DNA of 64,000 nt from Bacteroidota bacterium (GTDB lineage: Bacteria > Bacteroidota > Bacteroidia > Bacteroidales > GCA-2748055), in the NCBI GenBank assembly GCA_024244665.1, contig JAAEOI010000654.1, forward strand, positions 28,763 to 92,762, given 5' to 3'. The position numbers and the translations under genes were made by a program. How positions within the stretch are numbered: the stretch's first letter is position 1; each line of letters starts with the position of its first letter. Positions 37,660-45,438 of this stretch are shown in pieces. The notes under the pieces were generated by a model. That model did no database searches, had not been told where the DNA came from, and worked only from the letters and a program-made list of their open reading frames with translations.

Positions 37660-38118
37660 ATGGAGCATGCACTATTCTCCGATGAATATTTCATGAAGGA
37701 GGCCCTGAAGGAGGCACACAAGGCGGATGAGATGAGCGAGGTGCCCGTGGGAGCCGTCATTGTGAACCGCGACCGCATCATTGCAAGGGCTCATAACATG
37801 ACTCAGCAACTGCAGGATGTGACTGCTCACGCTGAGATGATTGCCATCACATCGGCATCTAACTACCTAGGGGCCAAATACCTGACAGACTGTACCCTTT
37901 TTGTAACACTGGAACCCTGCGTGATGTGTGCAGCGGCGCTGAAATGGGCACAGCTGGACCGGATCGTATTCGGGGCATCAGATCCGAAGGAGGGTTTCTC
38001 CCGGATCGGCACATCCATTCTTCATGTGAAAACTAAAGTGATCCCGGGAATCATGGAGGAACCTGCCTCGCAATTGTTGAAGCAGTTTTTCCTCGAACGG
38101 AGGAAATTAACCGATTGA
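37660..38118 (+). CDS. tadA: tRNA adenosine-34 deaminase TadA
   Basis: Makes inosine at the wobble position of tRNA-Arg(ACG). 152 residues with zinc ligands HAE (57-59) and PCVMC (86-90), and VPVGAVIV near 28-35. Length and the final helical region fit TadA rather than a guanine or cytosine deaminase, though paralogous nucleoside deaminases cannot be fully excluded. Its end overlaps the convergent aroA by 12 bases. Confidence 0.85.
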   Translation: MEHALFSDEYFMKEALKEAHKADEMSEVPVGAVIVNRDRIIARAHNMTQQLQDVTAHAEMIAITSASNYLGAKYLTDCTLFVTLEPCVMCAAALKWAQLDRIVFGASDPKEGFSRIGTSILHVKTKVIPGIMEEPASQLLKQFFLERRKLTD

Positions 38119-39339
38119 TACAGTAAAACCGGCCTTCTCCAGGTCTTGCCAGAAACCAGGGTAGGATTTAGTCACCACCATGGGATCATTTACGCTGAGC
38201 TCTCCGAAGGGAATGGCAAGAGGCGCAAAGGCCATGGCCATGCGGTGGTCATGATAGGTTTCGATAAGGGACTCCTTTACAGAGCTCCCCCGCTCTCCGT
38301 TCCAGCTGATCCAATCTCCTCTGTCATCGGCCTCAATGGCAAAGCCGAATTTCCCAAGCTCTGCCTGCAAAGCCGCCACCCGGTCGGTCTCCTTCACCCT
38401 CAGGGTCCGGGTTCCCGTAAAGTGAAAGGGGATCCCCATGGCACAAAGCGTTGCCGCAAGGGTCTGTACAAGGTCGGGACAGAGAGTAAAATCATATTTA
38501 AAGTGCTTAGTAGTAACCTTCCCGGTAGAGTGCAGGACCACTGAATTACCATCAGAACGACTCTCAATTCCAAGCGGTTCGAACAGGGATACCAGGACGG
38601 CATCGCCCTGAAGGCTGTCCAGCTCCAGGTAGGGAAGTGTAATCGCGGAGCCGGGCATCAGTGCCGCCACCTGGTACCAGTAAGATGCACCGCTCCAGTC
38701 GGACTCCACTACGAAGGGATCAAAGTTGTAGCTCCCTTCGGGAATTGAGATCTCGCGACCGTTAAAAGATGCACCGATACCTCCTTTCTGCATCAGTGAA
38801 AGCGTCATCCGGATATAGGTGGCCGAAACCACATCACCGGTAAGGGAGATATGCAGCCCTCCTTCAAGAACCGGCCCGATCATCATCAATGCGCTGACGA
38901 ACTGACTGCTGATGCCGCCATCCACTGTAATCTGTCCACCTATTTGCAATCCCCCGCTGATCTCAAGCGGCGGACAACCCTCACTCTCCAGATAGGCAAT
39001 CTCAGCGCCCAGCTCCCTCAGTGCATCCACCAGCGCTCCCACAGGCCTCTGCTTCATCCGGTCCGAGCCGGTGAGGACCACACGTTCAGCCCGTGTGGCT
39101 AAATAAGCGGTCAGAAAACGCATGGCTGTTCCGGCATGACCAATGTCCTTCTCCACCAAGGGCTGTTTTACAGCATCCCTGAGTACACGCGTATCGTCAC
39201 TTCCGGAAAGGTTTTCAGGCTCAATCCCGCTGCCGGAGAGGGCTTGCATGATCAGCATCCGGTTGGAAATGCTTTTTGAGGATGGGAGATATATTATATC
39301 TTGTATCGGATTCTGTGGTCCGGAAATGACATTTTTCAT
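38107..39339 (-). CDS. aroA: 3-phosphoshikimate 1-carboxyvinyltransferase (EPSP synthase)
   Basis: Sixth step of the shikimate pathway. 410 residues: LPSSKSISNRMLIMQAL near the N-terminus (phosphate-binding SKS.SNR), DIGHAGTAMRFLTAYLA, the LTGSDRMKQRPVGALVDALRELGAEI segment and DHRMAMAFAPLA near the C-terminus. This is a divergent, shorter AroA type (E. coli has 427) as often found in Bacteroidetes. A -7 element ends 4 bases before ATG 39339. Confidence 0.92.
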   Translation of the reverse strand: MKNVISGPQNPIQDIIYLPSSKSISNRMLIMQALSGSGIEPENLSGSDDTRVLRDAVKQPLVEKDIGHAGTAMRFLTAYLATRAERVVLTGSDRMKQRPVGALVDALRELGAEIAYLESEGCPPLEISGGLQIGGQITVDGGISSQFVSALMMIGPVLEGGLHISLTGDVVSATYIRMTLSLMQKGGIGASFNGREISIPEGSYNFDPFVVESDWSGASYWYQVAALMPGSAITLPYLELDSLQGDAVLVSLFEPLGIESRSDGNSVVLHSTGKVTTKHFKYDFTLCPDLVQTLAATLCAMGIPFHFTGTRTLRVKETDRVAALQAELGKFGFAIEADDRGDWISWNGERGSSVKESLIETYHDHRMAMAFAPLAIPFGELSVNDPMVVTKSYPGFWQDLEKAGFTVSIG

Positions 39340-39343
39340 GATT

Positions 39344-39351
39344 CAAAGATA
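39344..39351 (-). promoter_or_regulatory. -7 element of aroA
   Basis: Minus-strand TATCTTTG, an exact TAnnTTTG match. Only four bases separate it from ATG 39339, so transcription should begin at or next to the start codon. Confidence 0.5.
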
Positions 39352-39406
39352 ATAATTAGCATATATTCGAGCCGTTAATACAGGCATATGTAATTTAAGT
39401 ACGATC

Positions 39407-40576
39407 ATGGTAAATTTTGAAGACACCAAAACGGCTTTCAGCATTAAATCGAACCGCGATCTCTTCCGGGCCAACATTCTTTTTAAGCTGATATCCTACC
39501 CCATCCTTGTGAAGATAGCCAACCCGGTCATCTGGATTTGCTCCACCCTGAGGATCCCCATAGGATGGATTGTCACCCCAACTGCGTTTAAACATTTCGT
39601 GGGAGGTGAAACCCTCGAGGATTGTCAGCCGGCTGTAACAAAGCTTAAAAGTGCCGGAGTAAATTCAATCCTGGATTACTCTGTGGAAGGGAAAGAATCT
39701 GAAAAGGCCATTAATGCTGCACTTGAAGAGACGCTGAGGGCAGTGAAAAATGCAGGCAGCAACCCGGATATCCCCTTTGCGGTTTTTAAACCCACTGCTT
39801 TCGGGAACAGTCATGCACTGGAGGTCCTCAGCGGCTCCTCAGTAGCCGACATGCAAACCATAGAAGAGGGTGAGAAATTCCGCGCCCGCATCGACCAGCT
39901 ATGCCAGACAGCATTTGACAACGACATCCCCATCATGATTGATGCAGAGGATACCTTCTACCAGAATTTCATCGACCAGGTGGTGATGGACATGATGCGT
40001 AAATACAATTACAAAAAGGCCATTGTTTATAATACCTACCAGATGTACCGCTACGACAGGATTGGTGTGCTGGAGAACGATATCCGCACTGCGAAGGAGG
40101 AGAAATTCTTCCTGGGAGCCAAGTTTGTCCGTGGGGCCTACATGGAGAGGGAGAGGGAACGGGCCAGGAAGCTGCGCTACAAAGATCCCATTCAGCCCGA
40201 TAAGGAGAGTACCGACAGGGATTACAACCTGGCACTTAAAATCTCCCTGGATAACCTGGATATCGTCTCCATTTTCAATGGCACTCACAACGAGTTCAGC
40301 AGTCATTACCTGGCCGATTTGATGATCGAACGGAAGATCGATCCGGCCGACAAACGGGTATGGTTTTCGCAGCTTTATGGAATGAGTGAGCACATCAGCT
40401 TTAACCTGGCTGCTGCTGGATTTAATGTGGCAAAATATGTACCTTACGGTCCGGTTCGCTTCGTCCTGCCCTACCTGATGAGGAGGGTGGAGGAGAATAC
40501 CTCTGTGAAGGGACAGACCGGCCGCGAGCTCGCCCTGATCAGAACAGAACGGAACAGACGTAAAAATGAGAATTGA
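39407..40576 (+). CDS. Proline dehydrogenase
   Basis: FAD-dependent oxidation of proline to pyrroline-5-carboxylate. 389 residues forming a single PRODH barrel: DAEDTFYQ, YNTYQMYRYDRIGVLENDI, FFLGAKFVRGAYMERERERA (active-site Arg/Tyr region), FSQLYGMSEHISFNLA and VAKYVPYGPV, with the last RRVEENTSV motif. It is monofunctional; no pyrroline-5-carboxylate dehydrogenase domain is fused. It overlaps the next gene by 11 bases. Confidence 0.92.
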   Translation: MVNFEDTKTAFSIKSNRDLFRANILFKLISYPILVKIANPVIWICSTLRIPIGWIVTPTAFKHFVGGETLEDCQPAVTKLKSAGVNSILDYSVEGKESEKAINAALEETLRAVKNAGSNPDIPFAVFKPTAFGNSHALEVLSGSSVADMQTIEEGEKFRARIDQLCQTAFDNDIPIMIDAEDTFYQNFIDQVVMDMMRKYNYKKAIVYNTYQMYRYDRIGVLENDIRTAKEEKFFLGAKFVRGAYMERERERARKLRYKDPIQPDKESTDRDYNLALKISLDNLDIVSIFNGTHNEFSSHYLADLMIERKIDPADKRVWFSQLYGMSEHISFNLAAAGFNVAKYVPYGPVRFVLPYLMRRVEENTSVKGQTGRELALIRTERNRRKNEN

Positions 40577-41045
40577 CAACCAGAAAAATACATACAGGAT
40601 ATGGCTCAGGAGGCTGATCATGGCCATCGTGTTCACCCTTGCCATTGTTGTACTCATACTTGTTCCATGGTTTAGCAACCCCGATCTATGGCTCACCGAG
40701 TACCATGTTATGATATTCATCGCACTGCTATACGTGGTAATCAACATCATCTACTCCAGGAAGATTCCCTATTTTGTTTCCTACAGTGACCATGGCGAGA
40801 TCATCGTAATGCGGTATTATCCCCTGAGCCTCTTCAACAGCAAAAAGCACTCCATTGAGATCCCGAAGCAGCAGTTTGTCAAGTATGAGCTGAAGCCCTT
40901 CTTCTTTGGGAGCCAGCATAAAATCATCCTGTACCAGCACTTCAGAAACAAGGTGGTGGCATACCCTCCCATCAGCCTGTCGGCCCTTGAAGAGGATGAC
41001 CGCAACCGGATCATCGCCTCTCTCCAGAAGTATTCCAGATCCTGA
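40566..41045 (+). CDS. Small membrane protein with two helices and a PH-like tail
   Basis: 159 residues. Two membrane helices (LIMAIVFTLAIVVLILVPWF and YHVMIFIALLYVVINIIYS) are followed by a cytoplasmic beta-rich domain of about 95 residues (YFVSYSDHGEIIVMRYYPLSLF...KHSIEIPKQQFVKYELKPF) that resembles a bacterial PH-like domain. No family name is certain. It begins inside the proline dehydrogenase gene, so it is co-transcribed with it. The accessory block follows. Confidence 0.6.
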   Translation: MRIDNQKNTYRIWLRRLIMAIVFTLAIVVLILVPWFSNPDLWLTEYHVMIFIALLYVVINIIYSRKIPYFVSYSDHGEIIVMRYYPLSLFNSKKHSIEIPKQQFVKYELKPFFFGSQHKIILYQHFRNKVVAYPPISLSALEEDDRNRIIASLQKYSRS

Positions 41046-41187
41046 TAAATGGACAGAGTTGCTGTAATGAAAATATATGAATTTTGATTGAGGCGGGAGG
41101 GTCTCAAATAACTACAAACTACCAGAGTCCAGAGTGCTGCAGTTCCTTCTCAACGACGTCAGCAAGACCTCAACCTGTTAAAACCAG

Positions 41188-42696
41188 CTATTTTATAATG
41201 ATCAGTGGTGTTGTAATATTAAAGGAAGTTCCTTTAATGTTTATGTAATACAAACCCTCTGATGCCTCTGAAAGGTCAATGGCGGCTTCCTTTCCTGGAA
41301 AGTGTCTGATCTCCCGTTTGACCAGTGCCCCGGCAGCATTAAATACCTCCAGCTCTACCCTGCCGGAATATGAACGATCCACTATAATTGAAAAAATTCC
41401 CCCGGAGGGATTTGGATAAATTGCAGCTCCTTCCTGTGTGTTAATTTGCTGATGAAAGCCAGTGACATCTGGTACCATCCATTTCTGAATGTTGGAGAAT
41501 ATGTTTGATCTGTTGCTAACCACCTGGTTGTAATTGACCCATGACAGATAGATGGTATCATGAAGAATTTTTACACTTGGGTCAATCTGCGATGGTAAAT
41601 TAGTCGGTCCTGTAATATCATTATTAATTGTAGTTGCGCGATAATTACTCCCAACTAGTTCCCCCTGGTTATCCACCTGTTGCAAATAGATATATGATGT
41701 GTCACTATTTCTGTTGTCCGACCACGCAACAACAAATTTTCCATCTACATCCATATCTATGCTCAATTTTTCGCTGACAGAACCAGAAATATACTGGTCA
41801 TCTGTAATCCTTGTATTAGTGCCTATACGCATCCCCTCCGAACTAAAAAGTTGTGTATATAAATCTGTTTTGTTGTCCATAACCTTCTTCCATACAACAG
41901 CAAAATTTCCAGAGGTGTCAATCGCCATTGCGATCGAAAGTAATTGACTGTTCTCTTCATTTTGGCCGACCTCGAAGAGTTCCCCGATGGGAATCCCTTC
42001 AGGAGTATATTGCTGACCCCGGATATCTCCGCTTAATCCATCACGCCAGACCATAATAAATGCCCCCGACCGGGTCATTACGCCAGTCTGTTCAAAAACA
42101 TAAGGCACGTCGGGTTTTAATACCAGATTACTCTCGACAAACTCACCTGTTCCCGAAATCTTCTCCACTATCATGCTGTCAAATCCCGGAAGGAACGCCC
42201 CAAACTGGTTGTTGCGATCTGCAAAAAGAGACAAATAATACGTATTGATCTGTTCGGAAGTGTTCCGCTGCACTTCCAGGGTATCTCCTATTTCATCTCC
42301 GTTACGGTCATAAACCTGTCCATAAACGGACCATTTATAACCGTCATGCCCGCCATAGATCACCATGAAATTTCCGGTGTCGGCATGGGTCACCCTGGTT
42401 TGACTATAATTATGGGGGCTTGTTACCAACTGTGCCTCACTCAACAGATTCCCCATGGATGAAATAGTCTTAAACCAGATTCCCCCGCTTCCCACTGTTT
42501 CCCATACGATCACCATATCGCTTGTTTCACTTATTGAAAGCTGGGGCCTCTCATAGAAAAAATCGGTGAGATCTGAAACCATGAAATCGGGCTTCACAAA
42601 TTCCTGGGCACTCACCAGTGAAAATTGGATCAATGATGGTAAAATCATCCACCCAATAATACAAACGAAAATTCTAAGACCAGTTTTCATAATCAT
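41188..42696 (-). CDS. T9SS-exported surface protein with propeller-type repeats
   Basis: 502 residues. A signal peptide (ILPSLIQFSLVSAQ, cleavage near 31) is followed by about six repeats of the kind GxFxVxWxDxxxGxxxxYxQxYDxxGxxIG (for example GNFMVIYGGHDGYKWSVYGQVYDRNGDEIG and GKFVVAWSDNRNSDTSYIYLQQVDNQGELVG). The C-terminal about 80 residues form a type A T9SS sorting domain (YPNPSGGIFSI ... GRVELEVFNAAGALV ... SEGLYYINI). It is secreted through the outer membrane and probably surface-bound. First gene of the accessory block. Confidence 0.8.
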   Translation of the reverse strand: MIMKTGLRIFVCIIGWMILPSLIQFSLVSAQEFVKPDFMVSDLTDFFYERPQLSISETSDMVIVWETVGSGGIWFKTISSMGNLLSEAQLVTSPHNYSQTRVTHADTGNFMVIYGGHDGYKWSVYGQVYDRNGDEIGDTLEVQRNTSEQINTYYLSLFADRNNQFGAFLPGFDSMIVEKISGTGEFVESNLVLKPDVPYVFEQTGVMTRSGAFIMVWRDGLSGDIRGQQYTPEGIPIGELFEVGQNEENSQLLSIAMAIDTSGNFAVVWKKVMDNKTDLYTQLFSSEGMRIGTNTRITDDQYISGSVSEKLSIDMDVDGKFVVAWSDNRNSDTSYIYLQQVDNQGELVGSNYRATTINNDITGPTNLPSQIDPSVKILHDTIYLSWVNYNQVVSNRSNIFSNIQKWMVPDVTGFHQQINTQEGAAIYPNPSGGIFSIIVDRSYSGRVELEVFNAAGALVKREIRHFPGKEAAIDLSEASEGLYYINIKGTSFNITTPLIIIK

Positions 42697-42903
42697 TGCT
42701 ATTTGGAAAGACTGTAATATAGTTTATTTTTTAAAAACCAGTATAATACTCACCAAATCATTTCCTGGCTGATAGCACCCAACTTATTCAATTTCAAGCC
42801 AATGTCCATATATTGCTTTTCGCCAAGGGCTTGAATAGGGCCTATCATACTTCTTGTTCTCTTCAAATTTCCAGGTAGAGATAATGCCGGGGATATTCTT
42901 TTG

Positions 42904-43019
42904 CACTGATTTTTCGTCTTACGGCATCGATAAACAGGGCTCACATCACATCAACCCTTAAAGAGGATGATGGATGAAAAGACAGAAATAAAATACCTGA
43001 TTGCCCTTACCATGATAAT
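42904..43019 (+). repeat. Direct repeat R1 (dprA leader type)
   Basis: First of three direct copies. Positions 42904-42971 match R2 (47384-47451) at 66 of 68 bases, and from 42928 up to the CATG at about 43014 it aligns without gaps with R3 (offset 8046), with three differences after the shared start codons. R1 is the only copy having both the 5' part shared with R2 and the coding part shared with R3. Confidence 0.85.
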
Positions 43020-43041
43020 ACTCCATATGACAGGCCCTTAA
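42967..43041 (+). pseudogene. Truncated dprA-like 5' end
   Basis: 24 codons from ATG 42967 to TAA 43039-43041 encode MMDEKTEIKYLIALTM and then diverge. The intact dprA at 51013 starts MMDEKTELKYLIALTM. Over the shared 16 codons the three base changes are two synonymous and one Leu-to-Ile, so this looks like a piece of a once-functional related allele rather than a fresh copy. It is too short to make a working DprA. Confidence 0.75.
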
Positions 43042-43206
43042 TAATACCTTGCAAATAAATAGAATTCAATCGTTTAGCGCTTGGATGGGAGCTTGTATCA
43101 GTTGTGAAACGGATTGTCAGAAACCTCAAAGTCAATAGGATCGAAGTCCAGCCGGGTAAACGATCCGGATATTTCATCACTCCAGGGATCAGGTGGCGCT
43201 TATCAT

Positions 43207-45264
43207 TTACCTCGAATACAACATCTTTCTCGTTTTCAGAAAATCAGGACCCACTTGCAAACGGTAGAAATATATTCCGCTTGAGAGTTGGCCAGTATCA
43301 AATTCAACAGAATGTTTACCGGGATTCTGAGATTCATTCACCAAAGTCTGGATTTCCCTTCCAAACATGTCGTATACTGTCAGGCTCACGAATCCGGAAC
43401 TGGCTATTGAATATGAAATATTTGTAGTATTGCTGAAGGGGTTGGGGAAGCATTGAAACAGTTCACATTCTGTTGGAATACTTGACGTCACACCCACCGG
43501 TACTAAGTTAACTGTAATGGTATCACTCCAATAAAGAATGTTTTTACTGAAAATAGAAACATCAATTTTGACGCTATCCGGATCATTCTTCGTGTAAACC
43601 CTGAATTCTGAGTCATTGAATTTAATTTGTCCAGGATCTATGTTATTAAAATGCAGACTCCTCCCAGTCATGATTCCTATATTGGTATCGGTTGTAGATA
43701 TATCTGCTCTAACCTCTATGGCCGGGGCATTAGCACCATTATTTTTTAAAAACACTTTGAGTTTAAAATAATCGAGTTGAGCCGCGTCTTGTTCTTGAAA
43801 GACAATTTCATAATGATCAACTGACAGCGGACCAATTGTTGTAAAAATCCCTTCATTAAAATAAGTTGTAACCGATTCATCTGAATCAGTCGTACGAATG
43901 CTGATATCAAAATAGTCTTCATCGAGATCATCAACTAATTTAATCCCTCCATAGATATTGTCAGATGCAATACCATCATCATGTAACCCGTCATCAAACA
44001 ACTGCACAGAATCTTTCAAAGCGGAATTTTCACCTTGAATGAACGTGTGCACTGTTGCCTGGTGATTCTCCGGATTACTCACGTGAGCTATAATTTTTAA
44101 TGTGTCACCAGCCTGTGGTGAAATATATCTTGGATAAACTTCAAGTGTATTCACCTGAGCAACTATCGAATGAGGATTCTTATACCATACAACCATTCCC
44201 GCGTTTTCTACAGCAACTACTACATCGGAGGTATTATCACCATCAATATCAGCAATTAAGGGATAGTTTGGACCATTTATGCTTGTATCTATAACAATCT
44301 TATCCCATGGGTCCGGATGATTATTTTTATACCAAACGACTTTCCCATTTTGAGTATATCCTACAGCTACCACGTCCGGTTTTTCATCACCGTCTATATC
44401 AGCAACACCAATACATTTGGCTTTAGGCAAGTTTGCATCAATGGTATGCTTGGTCCAGGTCGGGTGATTATTCTCATACCAAACAACATCATTGGCATTC
44501 TCTCCTGTTACTACAACATCCAGGGTATCGTCGCCATCAACATCGGCAATATATGGAACCCAGGCACCATCAAGATTGTCATCAATAGTATATTCCGTCC
44601 AGGATAGTCCGGCATTTTCATTTCTAAACCAAACAACTTTATCTGCTTGATCTCCTGTTGCTAATACATCCAGGTTTTCATCGCCGTCTATGTCGCCAAC
44701 AGATATAGCTGGCACAAAACCCCAGTTTGATGCGATAGAATGTTTAGTCCAGGTCGGGTGATTATTTTCATACCAGACAACATCACCTCCTACGTCCCAT
44801 CCAGCGGCTACTACATCCAATGTATCATCGCCATCTATATCGGCAACAATCATATGGGCAACATTATGTAAGTTTGCGTCAATGGTATATTTAGTCCAGG
44901 TCGGGTGATTATTCTCATACCAAACAACATCATTCGCATAATATGCTGTTGCTACAACATCCAGGGTATCGTCGCCATCAATATCGGTAGCATCCACAGT
45001 AGCGGCTCCAGCCAGGTTTGCATCTATGAAATGTTTAGTCCATGTCGAGTGATTATTCTCATACCAAACAACATCACCTGCCTGCCATGCTGTTGCAAGT
45101 ACATCCATATCATCATCACCGTCTATATCAGCAACAGATACCACAGTTGCTAAGGGAAGATTATCATCGATAATATGCTTTGTCCATTGTCCGAAAGTGG
45201 GTGTTAATATTTCCGGAAAACTCACCAACAGAACCACCATTGAGAATGTAAAACACTTTTTCAT
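43207..45264 (-). CDS. T9SS-exported seven-bladed VCBS/FG-GAP propeller protein
   Basis: 685 residues. Signal peptide (FSMVVLLVSFPEILTPTFG), then seven repeats of about 48 residues at roughly 27-365, each running WTKHxIDxNL ... ADIDGDDxxDVxxxxxxxxDVVWYENNH. The DxDGDDxxD loops are calcium-binding FG-GAP/VCBS-type. Seven units suggest a closed seven-bladed propeller. A further region of beta-sandwich type (365-590) and a type A T9SS sorting domain (CFPNPFSNTTNISYSI ... LTVYDMFGREI ... SSGIYFYRLQ) follow. It is secreted and probably surface-attached; no catalytic motif seen. Confidence 0.82.
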   Translation of the reverse strand: MKKCFTFSMVVLLVSFPEILTPTFGQWTKHIIDDNLPLATVVSVADIDGDDDMDVLATAWQAGDVVWYENNHSTWTKHFIDANLAGAATVDATDIDGDDTLDVVATAYYANDVVWYENNHPTWTKYTIDANLHNVAHMIVADIDGDDTLDVVAAGWDVGGDVVWYENNHPTWTKHSIASNWGFVPAISVGDIDGDENLDVLATGDQADKVVWFRNENAGLSWTEYTIDDNLDGAWVPYIADVDGDDTLDVVVTGENANDVVWYENNHPTWTKHTIDANLPKAKCIGVADIDGDEKPDVVAVGYTQNGKVVWYKNNHPDPWDKIVIDTSINGPNYPLIADIDGDNTSDVVVAVENAGMVVWYKNPHSIVAQVNTLEVYPRYISPQAGDTLKIIAHVSNPENHQATVHTFIQGENSALKDSVQLFDDGLHDDGIASDNIYGGIKLVDDLDEDYFDISIRTTDSDESVTTYFNEGIFTTIGPLSVDHYEIVFQEQDAAQLDYFKLKVFLKNNGANAPAIEVRADISTTDTNIGIMTGRSLHFNNIDPGQIKFNDSEFRVYTKNDPDSVKIDVSIFSKNILYWSDTITVNLVPVGVTSSIPTECELFQCFPNPFSNTTNISYSIASSGFVSLTVYDMFGREIQTLVNESQNPGKHSVEFDTGQLSSGIYFYRLQVGPDFLKTRKMLYSR
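44300..45190 (-). repeat. Seven tandem repeats of about 147 bases inside the propeller gene
   Basis: The blade units are also similar at DNA level: blocks containing a gtccaggtcgggtgatta core recur near 44452, 44745 and 44891, with weaker versions near 44303, 44600, 45038 and 45180, a period of about 147 bases (49 codons). Such similarity favours copy-number change by recombination. Confidence 0.7.
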
Positions 45265-45407
45265 GATTTCCAGGATTAAGTATGTGTATTAGGTTATGGT
45301 AAGTTCGTGAATATATTGAGGTGCCAACAAGAAACCTGACATCAAAAAGATTAAATAATCGGGCAGGATGTCTCTTTTTTTGGGGAAAGTTTAAATTTTA
45401 TTGCAGG

Positions 45408-45424
45408 AGGCTTATTAACAGCCT
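45408..45424 (-). terminator. Possible terminator after the AraC/TPR regulator
   Basis: Minus-strand AGGCT-GTTAATA-AGCCT hairpin within a longer TGCAGG/CCTGCA pairing, 15 bases past the regulator stop, followed by an A/T-rich stretch rather than a clean U-run. Confidence 0.35.
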
Positions 45425-45438
45425 GCAGTGGAAGGCAT

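Larger units (their letters stand above)
42697..43206. other. 510-base gap with repeat copy R1 and gene remnants
   Basis: No complete gene. It holds repeat R1 with a truncated dprA-like start (separate entries). On the minus strand two short stop-bounded frames read like protein ends: one around 42795-42915 (QKNIPGIISTWKFEENKKYD...) and one around 43100-43195 (APPDPWSDEISGSFTRLDFD...). Neither has a start codon. They could be decayed genes or chance. Confidence 0.4.

Noticed and set aside
42750..42944. Fragment of a second AraC/TPR regulator (STWKFEE resembles STWRFEE)
   Set aside because: The match is only seven residues with no further similarity; kept only as a possible remnant.
43104..43427. 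107-codon plus frame before the propeller gene
   Set aside because: Mostly antisense to the T9SS sorting domain of the propeller gene; no family features.
44300..45190. Repeat array as CRISPR
   Set aside because: Units are about 147 bases, in frame and coding for FG-GAP blades; no short repeat-spacer pattern exists here or elsewhere in the window.
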